Made by a program: the position numbers and the translations under genes. The notes beneath the pieces were generated by a model. The model worked only from the letters and a program-made list of their open reading frames with translations, searched no databases and was not told the DNA's origin. Below are positions 1-10,673 of a stretch of DNA of 64,000 bases, piece after piece (position 1 is the stretch's first letter; each line of letters starts with the position of its first letter). The stretch spans positions 24,920 through 88,919 of the forward strand of contig JADHWK010000004.1 in the NCBI GenBank assembly GCA_016783505.1, read 5' to 3'. The stretch is from Candidatus Zhuqueibacterota bacterium (GTDB taxonomy: Bacteria > BS750m-G25).

Positions 1-67
1 AACCAAATGCCATTACCCCATTATTCCATCACTCCATTATTCCAATTGGGGCGTAGTACCTAAGTTA

Positions 68-1069
68 TTATTCGTAATATTTTTTCAACGCCTTCAAGGC
101 CCTATATGTCGCCCACTTGCTCTCCCTTCCCTTGGTTTCCAGCTTGGTGTACATATTGGATACGTCCCGCGCCAGGCTCCAGCGGCCATTTTTCTGCTGT
201 TTCGATTTCAACAGGTGGGCGGCATCGGTCATTCTTTCATCTTTAATCCCAAGGGAAAGGAGAACATCCAGGATTTCCAGAAAATCCGAATAGACGAAGG
301 ATGGAAAAGTAATCAGGTCTATGTTATTATGAAGAAGTTTAGCGGGGTTATGGCTGGATTTATAAAGACGATGGATCAGGAAAAACTCCGCCCCCCTTCT
401 TACGTATTCTTTCACCCGATCATCCCACTGATCTTTTGGCAAAGCAGTCACTGCCTTCAGCCCTTTGAACCCGGCGTAGCAGGAGTGGGCCCCGCTGCAG
501 CGGTCCTTCCGGCCCCGGTAAGGCCACTCTTTTGGGGTCCTAAAATTCCCGTCGTCGAAACGCTGATAGCGATACAGAATCTCGAAGCCCTTTTGAACCC
601 TATCATCCTCTACATAGCCCAATTTGGAAAGTGCCCACAGCATGTTCCCCTGAAAACAGGGAGCCAGGGTATCAAATCCAACAATGGTAAACAGCCCATC
701 CTCATGGTAGCAATACTTCAGCACGTATTCGCATGTCCTTTTTATCCTTTCATCATCCCCATCGGCTCCCAGTTCGGCGAACAGGATAAGCTGCCAGATG
801 GTCCCCTTATATTTGGGCAGATACCCATAATTGGCAAACTCCTGCCCATATTTGCAGATGGTCTTCTCATCCACATAATGGCCATTTTCACCCAATTTTG
901 ACAGAATTTTAGGGATGGGACCTTGGGACATTATTCTCCTTTTCCAAGCCAAAACTTCCGAATCGTCTTCCGGTTTATCCAGAAGGTTCAGTAGGGTAAA
1001 TGTTCGGACCGAGGGATTGTTCTCTTGTAACAGCCAATGGGTGGTTTCGTCGGACAGCGAAAAAGTCAT
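68..1069 (-). CDS. Alpha/alpha-toroid (prenyltransferase/squalene-cyclase-like repeat) protein of unknown function
   Basis: 333-aa ORF with repeated helical-toroid-like segments (e.g. FQGNMLWALSKLGYVEDDRVQKGFEILYRYQRFDDGNF); recognised by eye. Confidence 0.55.
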   Translation of the reverse strand: MTFSLSDETTHWLLQENNPSVRTFTLLNLLDKPEDDSEVLAWKRRIMSQGPIPKILSKLGENGHYVDEKTICKYGQEFANYGYLPKYKGTIWQLILFAELGADGDDERIKRTCEYVLKYCYHEDGLFTIVGFDTLAPCFQGNMLWALSKLGYVEDDRVQKGFEILYRYQRFDDGNFRTPKEWPYRGRKDRCSGAHSCYAGFKGLKAVTALPKDQWDDRVKEYVRRGAEFFLIHRLYKSSHNPAKLLHNNIDLITFPSFVYSDFLEILDVLLSLGIKDERMTDAAHLLKSKQQKNGRWSLARDVSNMYTKLETKGRESKWATYRALKALKKYYE

Positions 1070-1834
1070 CGTGTATCCTTATCTATACATAAAATGGCGA
1101 TGGGGAATTCCTCCGACTTTCATTCCCATTTTTCAAAGCATACGATCTCCTCAAGGTATTTCCGCTTTTTACTTTTAAAAAAGATAAACAAAAAGAAACA
1201 AATAAGCAATAGAAAAAAGAATCTCTCAGACCGCCTGATAATTTAATTTAGGACTGAAAATTAATAAGACGACAATCGTAACCGATTTATCCGTCAGGCG
1301 CCGGACTGATTTGCCTGCCCCTAGGCGGGTCTCCCTGGGCCATGCGGTCATACGATCCGTCCTAAAGACCCGTTCCGGGTAGGAGGCTACGCTCCCAGGG
1401 CGGCGAAGCTTCGCTAAATACGTGAACAAAATTGACAAATTAACCCTACCTTCGGAAATTTAACTTCGAACTTATGGATGTAACGGACCTGGCGGTATTT
1501 TAGAATTAAAAATAAGGTTGACTTTTATCTCTCTAAATATTATATTAAAGAAATTCTTATACTGCTAAATCGTGTTAAATTAATGTCATTTAAGGTGATC
1601 AGTAAGGACTCAATTTAATTTCTTCTTAGGATTTCCCAATTCCATAATTAACACCTCGGTTTTCCCAACCAACCAATTTACCTTGCACAAAGTAAATCCC
1701 TTTCTCTAATAGTCTTCCCAATGTGGATTAACAAAGCAGTTAGTAAGCGTTGCCTGGATTTTGACTTTAGCAGAGAATCTTCCAGTTTCAAAATTAAAGT
1801 AGCTGAAGTCCCAAAAAACTAAAGGAGGTGTAGA

Positions 1835-3289
1835 ATGAAAGTAGGGATTTATTTAATCGTGCTCGTCTTGCAGATGGTTACCATCTGTCATGCCCAGACG
1901 ATAACCTTGAACGAGTTCCTCAATTTGATTCATAAGAATCATCCCCTGTTCGCAAAAGAGGAACTATCCTCGAAAATCGAGGAGAAGGGAAGAGACTCCT
2001 ATCTGGGGAGTCAGGATTGGAGAATAACATCTACCCCGTATTATGCACGTCAAAATCCATTGCCCCCAGTAGTATTTGCGCCGGAGAGGGTAGATCAAAC
2101 GAGCATAGGTGCGGTGGCGGAAAGAGCCTTCTGGAAGACAGGAGGTAGACTATCCCTATCCTGGTCATCAGTGTTCACCGACCAGATTGGACTTGAGGAT
2201 ATTGTTATTCCCAATGTGATAACTATCCCTACCGGTCCACCCGAATTCTATCAAAATAATCTTTATCTGACCTATTCCCAGCCCCTACTCCAAAACTACA
2301 AGGGGGAACTTGACCGTCTCGGCTACGAGACGAGCCAATACTCCGTGGATGTGGCTGGGGTACAGGCGCTTGAAAACAAGGAAGAATTTCTATTGACCAT
2401 GGGACTACAATTCCTGAATTGGGTTCTGCTCTCGGAACAAAAAACAATCGCCACCGAACGGCTCCATCTGGCAGAACGGCAGCTGGAACAAACCCAGAAA
2501 AAGCGGGCAGCGAACTTAGTGGACGAAGTGGATGTTCTACGGTCCGAGGACGCCGTCCGCATCGCTGAACAGGGTGTCGTTCTCATTGATGGTCTGTGGA
2601 AAGGCAATCAGGCTGAATTGGCAGTTCTTTCGCGTTCGGAGGAGCTTTATACATTGGGTCCTGAGTTTAACCTTTACGACAGGAGGGACCGCCCTACTCT
2701 TGATGAAGCCACCTCCCGACTTCGGAGCCAATCCAGGTTGTTGGAATTACTGGCCATTCAACAGGCACAATTGGAGCGGCAGCAGCGGGGGTTCGAGGAA
2801 ATGACCAAACCACAACTCTATCTGAATACCCAAATCGCCCTGAAAAGCGGTGATGATAAATTCGGCGATGCCATGGGCTTTGATAAGCGCGATATGGGTG
2901 TCTCACTTCAGTTCAGTTACCCGTTGGGAAACCGCTCGGCTATCACAAAGGTTGAACAGACTGCCATCCAGGTTCGGCAAATTAAGCTGGCAGAAGAAGA
3001 AGTTGCCCTGGGCTTAGAAGGGGGTTTACGCAATCTGCTGATACAAATCGAAGAGATAGAAAGGGTCTTATCCTTAAATGAGCGACAGATGGAAACGGCA
3101 CGGCTTAAGACCCAGGAGGAGCTCAAACGATACAACCGGGGCCGCGGCGACCTGACATTTGTCATTCAGAGTCAGGACAATGAAGAACGTGCTAAACTAA
3201 CCTATGCCCAGAATGCTGCCACTTATCATGGCTTGAATCTGAGGCTCAGCGCCCTTCTGGATGAACTACTTCCTTCTAATGCTGAATAG
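1835..3289 (+). CDS. TolC-family outer-membrane efflux protein
   Basis: 484 aa, N-terminal signal peptide, long coiled-coil helices; AGGAGGTG-like RBS just upstream; followed by RND genes. Confidence 0.85.
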   Translation: MKVGIYLIVLVLQMVTICHAQTITLNEFLNLIHKNHPLFAKEELSSKIEEKGRDSYLGSQDWRITSTPYYARQNPLPPVVFAPERVDQTSIGAVAERAFWKTGGRLSLSWSSVFTDQIGLEDIVIPNVITIPTGPPEFYQNNLYLTYSQPLLQNYKGELDRLGYETSQYSVDVAGVQALENKEEFLLTMGLQFLNWVLLSEQKTIATERLHLAERQLEQTQKKRAANLVDEVDVLRSEDAVRIAEQGVVLIDGLWKGNQAELAVLSRSEELYTLGPEFNLYDRRDRPTLDEATSRLRSQSRLLELLAIQQAQLERQQRGFEEMTKPQLYLNTQIALKSGDDKFGDAMGFDKRDMGVSLQFSYPLGNRSAITKVEQTAIQVRQIKLAEEEVALGLEGGLRNLLIQIEEIERVLSLNERQMETARLKTQEELKRYNRGRGDLTFVIQSQDNEERAKLTYAQNAATYHGLNLRLSALLDELLPSNAE

Positions 3290-3377
3290 TAGGAGTAACT
3301 TTACATTTGAAAACCTTGCGAAGGTTTTAAACATTCGCAAGGTTAATTCCCACACCCCAAAAAGCAGGTAACAAACC

Positions 3378-6300
3378 ATGAAATCCTTCTTTCGCTTTTT
3401 CGCCGAACGCCATTTACTGGCGTATCTTATTACTATAATGATTATATTGTTAGGGCTTAGCACCCTTGTGGGTATCAAAAGGAGCATTTATCCCATAGTG
3501 GACTTTGGGGTGACGAACATAATGACCCGCTATCCAGGTGCCTCGCCTGAGGATGTTGAACTTAATGTAACTAATAAGATTGAAGAGGAATTAAAAAGTG
3601 TAGCCGGTATTAACAGAATCACCTCCATCTCAATGGAAAATGTCTCGATTATTGACGTATACATAGACCTTGACGTGAGCAATCAGGATAAAATCAAGAT
3701 GGATATTCGGGAGGCGGTGGGCCAAGTTACAGATTTGCCCAAGGAGGTGACCGGATCGCCTCAAGTAACAGAGATGAGTACTACCGAAATAGATGTAATC
3801 GAAGTGGGACTTTCCGGAGATATTCCATACAAGGAATTAAGAGAACTCGCCAGGCTATTAGAAAAGAAACTGAAAAACGTTCAAGGTGTCTCACGATTAG
3901 ATCGATTTGGCTATCGCGCTCGAGAGATCAAAGTGGAGGCATCCCCGGATGCGATGGCGAAGTATCAAATTCCTCTGGGGGAGATCATCACCGCCATTCA
4001 AAGACGGAACATCCAGGGGACAACTGGTACCTTTGAATCCTATACCAGTGAAAAGGACCTGGTCACACTGGCTCAATTCTTCGACCCACTAGAAGTGGGT
4101 GATGTCATCGTCCGCTCCACTTTCGACGGTCCTATCATCAAGGTTAAGGACCTTGCCATTGTGAAGGATGATTTTGAGGAGGAAAAGCTCCTTTCCCGGA
4201 TGAACGGTAAGCCAGCCATTTCCTTTCTCGTCTTCATCAGCGAATATGCGGACGCTATCCGAACCTGTGATGCCATCAAAGAACTTATCAATGAAGAAAG
4301 CAAAAACCTCCCTGAGGGTGTTGAGATTCAGTATGTGAACGATGAATCGCGCTATGTCCGCAATAGCTTCAATGTGGTCCTTTCAAACGGTTTGATCGGC
4401 CTTGCTCTTGTCCTCATTATTCTAACCATTATCCTGAATTTTCGTACTGCCTTTTGGGTCGCCATGGGTATTCCTGTGGCCTTATTGGGTACCATCTTTC
4501 TGCTGCCCCTGTTCGGCCAGCATCTGGATACCATTGGCCTCACCGGAATGATCTTGGTACTCGGTATCATCGTAGATGATGCTATCATAATATCCGAAAA
4601 TATCACCCGTCGTAGAGAAAAGAGTGACGAACCTTTGACAGCGGCGGTAGAAGGGATACGGGAAGTATTTAATCCTGTCTTGACCACCGTGCTTACCACA
4701 TTCCTCGTTTTTGTCCCCATGTTTTTCATGCCGGGAGTCATGGGAAAATCTATATTCCCTATCCCTTTAGCCATCAGTTTGGCCCTGTTCATTTCCCTGG
4801 GAGAATCAACAGTGGCACTGCCGTCACATCTTATACCAGCGATGCGTAGCCATTCCGTTAAGTCCCGCCGTCGCCACTGGTTTAGAATACTGAGTCATCG
4901 TTATCGGAATATTGTGTACCATCTCCTCAGGTTCCGATATGTGATTGTCCCCTTATTCATCATTTTTCTGGCAGGCGCACTCTGGTATGCCAGCAGTTAT
5001 ATGAAGTTCATCCTTTTCCCTACGGGTACCTCAGAGCATGTCTTTATCAGCAACGAATTTCTTCCGGGAACGCCATTGCAAGTTACCTCTGAAAAGACGA
5101 AGGAGATCGAAGAGATTGTGGCTAATTTACCAGGGAATGAGTTGGAGTCGTTCAGTACCCGTATTGGATTAAACCCATTCATCAGTGGAATGCATGGAGC
5201 TGAAAGCGAAAATTACGCTGCTATTTCAGTGAACCTCACGCCTTATACAGAGAGGTCCAGGACGACTGACGAAATTGTCGAAGACCTACGGCAGAAGACG
5301 GATAAACTTCAGGGTCAGGGGAAAATTACATATCAGATTGTGGGAACGGCTCCCCCCGTAGGGAAACCCGTCAGCCTACGAATCGTTGGGTCCAATGATA
5401 AACTGAGAACACAACTGGCAGATTCTGTGGAGGCGTTTCTGGGAAGGATTGCTGGCGTAAAGGATATCACTCGTGATGACAGAGGGGGAAAAGATCAGGT
5501 ACAGATTAGAATAAACTACGAAAAACTCTCCCGATTAGGGCTCACCGTTTCTGATGTGGCACAGAACGTTCGCATTGCCTATGATGGCGAGATCGTGACG
5601 AGTGTGCGTTACGGCGATGAAGACGTCGAATTCCGGGTCATGATTCAGGAAGAAGCCCGCAAGCGGCTGAGAGATCTGAATGAACTCCGCATTCCCAATC
5701 GCCAGGGACGACTCATCCCGTTGAAAGAGGTCGCCTGGCTCAAAACTGGTCCCGGCCCGTCGGATTACCGGCATTTCAACGGCGAACGTGCCTTGACGAT
5801 TGAAGCCGATCTCGATCAAGACATCATTACCCCATTGGAGGTGACCGACGCTGTCCTTAACCATTTTGATTTGAACAGAGATTGGCCTGGGATGCAGCTT
5901 GCCTTAGAGGGAGAACTGTTTGAAACCGAGGAGTCCATGGCAGGTCTTTTTCTGGCGTTTATCATCGCCGTTATTGGAATTTATTTCCTCTTGGTCCTCC
6001 TGTTTAACTCTTTGACCCAACCTTTCCTGGTCATTATAGCCATCCCCTTTGGTATCATAGGGGTCATTGTCGCATTTGCGTTTCATGGCGAACCGTTCAG
6101 TTTCATGGCAATCATGGGCATCATCGGTCTTTGTGGAGTTGTGGTCAACGATTCCCTCGTCCTGGTAAGCCATATCAATGATCTTAGACGCCAAAAAGAG
6201 GGTGAAAATGTCCTTCAAATTGTAGCAGAGGGGACCGCCAACCGCTTACGGGCAATTGTTCTGACAACCCTCACAACTGTTGTGGCTCTTCTACCGTTGG

Positions 6301-6458
6301 CTTATGGTCTCGGCGGAACATCTCCGTTTATGGCACCCATTGCATTAGCGCTGGGGTGGGGTCTGTTGCTCGCCACGCCACTTACCCTGGTCCTTGTGCC
6401 AAGCCTGTATGCGATTGGGGGTGATATAAGCAAAATTTTTTCCCGGAATTTAAGGTAG
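3378..6458 (+). CDS. RND-family efflux permease (AcrB/HAE type), copy 1
   Basis: 1026 aa; RYPGASPEDVE, GIIVDDAIIISENI and late-TM GVVVNDSLVLV motifs typical of RND permeases. Confidence 0.95.
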   Translation: MKSFFRFFAERHLLAYLITIMIILLGLSTLVGIKRSIYPIVDFGVTNIMTRYPGASPEDVELNVTNKIEEELKSVAGINRITSISMENVSIIDVYIDLDVSNQDKIKMDIREAVGQVTDLPKEVTGSPQVTEMSTTEIDVIEVGLSGDIPYKELRELARLLEKKLKNVQGVSRLDRFGYRAREIKVEASPDAMAKYQIPLGEIITAIQRRNIQGTTGTFESYTSEKDLVTLAQFFDPLEVGDVIVRSTFDGPIIKVKDLAIVKDDFEEEKLLSRMNGKPAISFLVFISEYADAIRTCDAIKELINEESKNLPEGVEIQYVNDESRYVRNSFNVVLSNGLIGLALVLIILTIILNFRTAFWVAMGIPVALLGTIFLLPLFGQHLDTIGLTGMILVLGIIVDDAIIISENITRRREKSDEPLTAAVEGIREVFNPVLTTVLTTFLVFVPMFFMPGVMGKSIFPIPLAISLALFISLGESTVALPSHLIPAMRSHSVKSRRRHWFRILSHRYRNIVYHLLRFRYVIVPLFIIFLAGALWYASSYMKFILFPTGTSEHVFISNEFLPGTPLQVTSEKTKEIEEIVANLPGNELESFSTRIGLNPFISGMHGAESENYAAISVNLTPYTERSRTTDEIVEDLRQKTDKLQGQGKITYQIVGTAPPVGKPVSLRIVGSNDKLRTQLADSVEAFLGRIAGVKDITRDDRGGKDQVQIRINYEKLSRLGLTVSDVAQNVRIAYDGEIVTSVRYGDEDVEFRVMIQEEARKRLRDLNELRIPNRQGRLIPLKEVAWLKTGPGPSDYRHFNGERALTIEADLDQDIITPLEVTDAVLNHFDLNRDWPGMQLALEGELFETEESMAGLFLAFIIAVIGIYFLLVLLFNSLTQPFLVIIAIPFGIIGVIVAFAFHGEPFSFMAIMGIIGLCGVVVNDSLVLVSHINDLRRQKEGENVLQIVAEGTANRLRAIVLTTLTTVVALLPLAYGLGGTSPFMAPIALALGWGLLLATPLTLVLVPSLYAIGGDISKIFSRNLR

Positions 6459-6490
6459 TTTAATAACAATTAATTTAGGAGGTAACAAAA

Positions 6491-9400
6491 ATGAAATCAT
6501 TCTTCAGATTTTTCGCCGAACGCCATATCCTGGCGTATCTCATCACCATAATGACCATTATCTTAGGTCTTAGCACCCTTATGGGAATCAAACGGGACAT
6601 TTATCCCCAGGTGGATTTTGGTATGATGAGCATAATGACCCGCTATCCGGGTGCTTCGCCGGAGGATGTTGAACTCAACATCACCAACAAAATTGAAGGA
6701 GAGTTGAAAAATGTAACGGATATAGAAAAAATAACCTCTGTTTCCATGGAGAATGTCTCGGTTATCTTAGTATTTATCAACCTGGACGCAAGTGATCAGG
6801 ATAAAATCAAAAATGAAATTCGGGAAGCGGTAGGTCGGGTTACAGAATTTCCAGAGGAAGTAACCGAATCACCCCTGATTGTTGAACTCAGTTCCACTGA
6901 ACAGCCAGTGATCGAAGTTGGACTTTCCGGAGACATTCGCTACAGGGAATTAAGAGAGCTTGCCCGATTATTTGAGAAAAAATTGAAGAACGTCCCTGGT
7001 GTTTCTCGGTTAGAGAAACTTGGATATCGTGCCCGGGAAATCAAAGTGGAAGTTTCTACCAGGGCAGTTAAGGAGTATCAAATCCCTTTAAGAGAGATCA
7101 TTGCTGCTGTTAAAGGTCGCAACATCCGCGGGACAACCGGTTCCTTTGAATCCTATACCAGTGAAAAAGACCTGGTTACGTTGGCCCAATTCCGCAGTCC
7201 ACAGGAAGTAGGCGACGTCATCGTCCGCTCCACATTCGAAGGCCCTCTCATCAAAGTTAAAGATCTTGCCATGGTGACTGATGAATTTGAGGACGAAAGA
7301 GTCCTATCCCGGATGAATGGTAAATCAGCCATTTCCTTTCCCGTTTACATAAGCAAATCTGCGGATGTCATCCGAACCACCGATGCCATCAAAGAACTTG
7401 TTGAGCATGAAAGAGAGAACCTCCCTGAGGGTGTCGAGATTCTCTATTCAAATGACCTATCTCGCATTGTTCGCAATAGCTTTGATGTTGTCTTTAAGAA
7501 TGGTCTGATTGGTCTGTTGCTAGTGATAATTCTTCTGCCCATTTTTCTAAACTTCCGTACCGCCTTTTGGGTCGCATTGGGCATTCCGGTGGCTTTGTTA
7601 GGCGCCATCTTTCTGCTGCCCCTGTTCGGTATGTATCTGGATACCATTACTCTCACCGGGATGATCTTGGTGATCGGTATCATTGTAGATGACGCCATTA
7701 TTATTTCCGAAAACATCTCCAGTCGTAGGGAAAAAGGGGATGAACCCCTGGAAGCGGCGGTGGCAGGAATCAATGAGGTTTTTCGTCCTGTTCTGACTAC
7801 AGTTCTTACTACATTCCTGGTATTTGCTCCCATGTTTTTCATGCCGGGTATTTTTGGAAAATATATTGTCCCTATACCTTTGGCAATCAGTTTAGCCCTG
7901 TTCATTTCTCTGGGAGAGGCGATGGTGGTGCTGCCGGCACATTTAGTACCGGGGATGCGTCGCCGTCGGGTGGAGGCTACCGGTCGCAACTGGTTCCGAA
8001 ATCTGAGTGACCGTTATCGGGGTGTTGTGTTTCATATTCTCAGGTTCCGATATATTTTCATTCCATTGTTCATTATTCTGCTAGTACTCGCTCTCTGGTA
8101 TGCCGGAAATTTCATGAAGTTCATCCTTTTCCCTTCTGAAATGGCAGATCACTTTTTTATCGGGAACGAGCTTCCCACAGGAACTCCTTTGCAAACCACC
8201 TCTGATAAGATGAAAGAGATCGAAGTATTGGTGGCAGATTTACCTGACGATGAATTGGCATCTTTCACCACCCGGATTGGAACCAACCCATTTATTAATG
8301 CAGAGAGCGAAAACTATGCTTATATTTCTGTGAATCTTACTCCTTATACAGGAAGGTCCCGGACTGCTGACGAAATTGTCGAAGCCCTTCGGCAAAAGAC
8401 AGATGAACTCCAGGGCCAGGGAAAGATTTTCTATTTGATCTCGACAGGTGGTCCCCCGGTGGGGAAACCCATCAGCTTACGTATAGTTGGGTCCAATGAT
8501 ATATTGAGGACACAACTGGCAGATTCTATGGAAGCGTTCCTGGGAAGAATTAGCGGCGTGAAAGACATCACTCGGGATGACAAGGCGGGAAAAGACCAGG
8601 TGGAGATAAACATCAACTACGACAGACTTTCCCGGCTTGGGCTGACTGTGGCAGATGTTGCCCGGAATGTTCGCATCGCCTATGACGGTGAGGTGGTGAC
8701 CAGTGTGCGCTATGGCGATGAAGACGTTGAGTTTCGGGTAATGCTTCAGGAAGAAGCCCGCAAGCGGCTGAGCTATCTATATGAACTCCTCATTCCCAAT
8801 CGCCAGGGACGACTCATCCCGTTGAAAGAAGTCGCCACGCTCAAAGCAGGTCCTGGTCATTCTGATTATCGTCACTTCGACGGTGAACGAACCGTCACGG
8901 TGGAAGCTGATCTCGATCAAGACATAACAACCCCATTAGAGGTTAGCAAGGCTGTCTTTGACCATTTCGACTTAGACAGAGACTGGCCGGGCATGCAACT
9001 CGCTAAAGGGGGTGAAGTAGTGGAGACTGAGGAGTCAATGGCAGGCCTCTTCCGAACGATGATAATTGCCGTTGTAGGAATTTATTTCCTTTTAGTCCTC
9101 CTGTTTAACTCTATGACTCAGCCATTCCTGGTCATGATGGCCATCCCCTTTGGTATCATTGGTGTTATTATTGCATTTGCGTTCCATGGGGAACCGTTTA
9201 GTTTCGTGGCGATAATGGGAATAATCGGTCTTTGCGGGGTTGTAGTCAATGACTCCCTCGTCCTGGTCAACCATATCAATGACCTCAAACGACAGCGGCG
9301 GGGTGAAAGTATCCTGGAACTTGTAGCCGAGGGAACCGGCGACCGCTTGCGGGCGATAGTCTTGACGACCGTCACTACCGTTGCTGCCCTCCTGCCGCTG

Positions 9401-9571
9401 GCCTATGGACTTGGCGGAACGGCTCTGTTCATGGCTCCCATGGCATTAGCGCTGGGATGGGGTCTGGTGTTCGCCACCCCGCTTACCCTGGTTTTGGTCC
9501 CTTGTCTTTATATGATCGGTCAGGATATACATAGGATTTTCAAAAGAGGCGGTAGGGCTCTGAAAGCATAA
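6491..9571 (+). CDS. RND-family efflux permease (AcrB/HAE type), copy 2
   Basis: 1026 aa, closely similar to the upstream RND ORF throughout; RBS aggaggt before ATG. Confidence 0.95.
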   Translation: MKSFFRFFAERHILAYLITIMTIILGLSTLMGIKRDIYPQVDFGMMSIMTRYPGASPEDVELNITNKIEGELKNVTDIEKITSVSMENVSVILVFINLDASDQDKIKNEIREAVGRVTEFPEEVTESPLIVELSSTEQPVIEVGLSGDIRYRELRELARLFEKKLKNVPGVSRLEKLGYRAREIKVEVSTRAVKEYQIPLREIIAAVKGRNIRGTTGSFESYTSEKDLVTLAQFRSPQEVGDVIVRSTFEGPLIKVKDLAMVTDEFEDERVLSRMNGKSAISFPVYISKSADVIRTTDAIKELVEHERENLPEGVEILYSNDLSRIVRNSFDVVFKNGLIGLLLVIILLPIFLNFRTAFWVALGIPVALLGAIFLLPLFGMYLDTITLTGMILVIGIIVDDAIIISENISSRREKGDEPLEAAVAGINEVFRPVLTTVLTTFLVFAPMFFMPGIFGKYIVPIPLAISLALFISLGEAMVVLPAHLVPGMRRRRVEATGRNWFRNLSDRYRGVVFHILRFRYIFIPLFIILLVLALWYAGNFMKFILFPSEMADHFFIGNELPTGTPLQTTSDKMKEIEVLVADLPDDELASFTTRIGTNPFINAESENYAYISVNLTPYTGRSRTADEIVEALRQKTDELQGQGKIFYLISTGGPPVGKPISLRIVGSNDILRTQLADSMEAFLGRISGVKDITRDDKAGKDQVEININYDRLSRLGLTVADVARNVRIAYDGEVVTSVRYGDEDVEFRVMLQEEARKRLSYLYELLIPNRQGRLIPLKEVATLKAGPGHSDYRHFDGERTVTVEADLDQDITTPLEVSKAVFDHFDLDRDWPGMQLAKGGEVVETEESMAGLFRTMIIAVVGIYFLLVLLFNSMTQPFLVMMAIPFGIIGVIIAFAFHGEPFSFVAIMGIIGLCGVVVNDSLVLVNHINDLKRQRRGESILELVAEGTGDRLRAIVLTTVTTVAALLPLAYGLGGTALFMAPMALALGWGLVFATPLTLVLVPCLYMIGQDIHRIFKRGGRALKA

Positions 9572-9657
9572 CAACTCCGAGTGGGTCTACAAAAAAAATG
9601 GTTTTTCACCGATTATAGTAGGTAGATAGAAAATTTGCTGGCAACCTTGGAGGTTGG

Positions 9658-10320
9658 ATGATGAATAAGAAAAATAGTATTAGCGGACACGATGAATACG
9701 CTGCCGAATACGATCAACAAGTCCGCGAATACGAATGTTTCGCCCATGAAGCGCTGTTCGGTCTGAGCTTTGAACATGTGAATCCTCATGACCGCCTGCT
9801 TGATATCGGAATAGGTACCGGGCTTGGCTCCCTGCTATTTGCCAGAGCTGGCTTGGAAGTATTCGGAATTGACGGTTCCATTGAAATGATGAAGATCTGC
9901 GAGTCGAAAAATATCGCCAAGGATCTCAAACAATTCGACCTGCAAAATACACCTCTGCCCTATTCCGACGGCTTCTTCGAACACGTGATTTCCTGCGGCG
10001 TTTTTCATTTCTTTGACGATCTGGAGCCGATGTTTAAGGAGGTTTCCCGGATTATCAAACCAAGAGGAATCTTCGCCTTCACCATTTTAGCGCAAACCAC
10101 GGAAAAAGAAGAAAGGGTCGCCGGTGGCAACCGAGAAGCCTATTCAGAAATGTCAAGGGAAGGCATAACGATATTCATGCACAGAGATAGATACATCGAA
10201 AAACTTTTACAAGGCAGCGGATTTGACAAATTGAAGATGTTGAAATTTTTGGTGTGGAGTGGACAGGAAGATATTGACGATCTTTACTACGCCTATGTGG
10301 CCCAAAGATACGGTATTTGA
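9658..10320 (+). CDS. Class I SAM-dependent methyltransferase
   Basis: LLDIGIGTGLGSLLFARAGLEVFGIDGS motif I and downstream Rossmann-type motifs. Confidence 0.85.
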   Translation: MMNKKNSISGHDEYAAEYDQQVREYECFAHEALFGLSFEHVNPHDRLLDIGIGTGLGSLLFARAGLEVFGIDGSIEMMKICESKNIAKDLKQFDLQNTPLPYSDGFFEHVISCGVFHFFDDLEPMFKEVSRIIKPRGIFAFTILAQTTEKEERVAGGNREAYSEMSREGITIFMHRDRYIEKLLQGSGFDKLKMLKFLVWSGQEDIDDLYYAYVAQRYGI

Positions 10321-10343
10321 TTTTCATTGCAAAATAAAGATAT

Positions 10344-10610
10344 GTGAGTTTCCGAAATATAACGGGGGAAAGCCTCAATGAGCTTCCAGAGATCTGCCAT
10401 AAGTTGAACTTTACAGCGACTGATGCGGACAGGGCACTCTTAGAGACAAGGATAAACCCGTGCGTTTTTATGATCACAACAAAGCCGCCTGCTGACAAAT
10501 CACTGCAGCCGATTCCGAAAGACCGGGACGGGAATGACAGACAAAAAGAAGTAGTTGAAGAAAAAGAAAATATATTTGAGAAGACAAATCACTATGTGTA
10601 CCCAAACTGA
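10344..10610 (+). CDS. Small hypothetical ORF (88 aa)
   Basis: Open reading frame only; no recognisable domain. Confidence 0.2.
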   Translation: MSFRNITGESLNELPEICHKLNFTATDADRALLETRINPCVFMITTKPPADKSLQPIPKDRDGNDRQKEVVEEKENIFEKTNHYVYPN

Positions 10611-10673
10611 TCTGGGAAGGATCCCAAAAATAGAGATGCGCTAGAATTAAATCAAATCTAAAAAGGTAAAGTC

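Noticed and set aside
215-901. 228-aa + strand ORF opposite the toroid-repeat gene
   Set aside because: Shadow ORF antisense to a well-supported CDS; low-complexity translation
1226-1438. 70-aa minus ORF
   Set aside because: Overlaps the dispersed palindrome and GC-rich repeat debris; no coding features
4352-4792. 146-aa minus ORF inside RND copy 1 (and 181-aa 7444..7989 in copy 2)
   Set aside because: Antisense shadows recurring because the two RND genes are homologous, not conserved antisense genes
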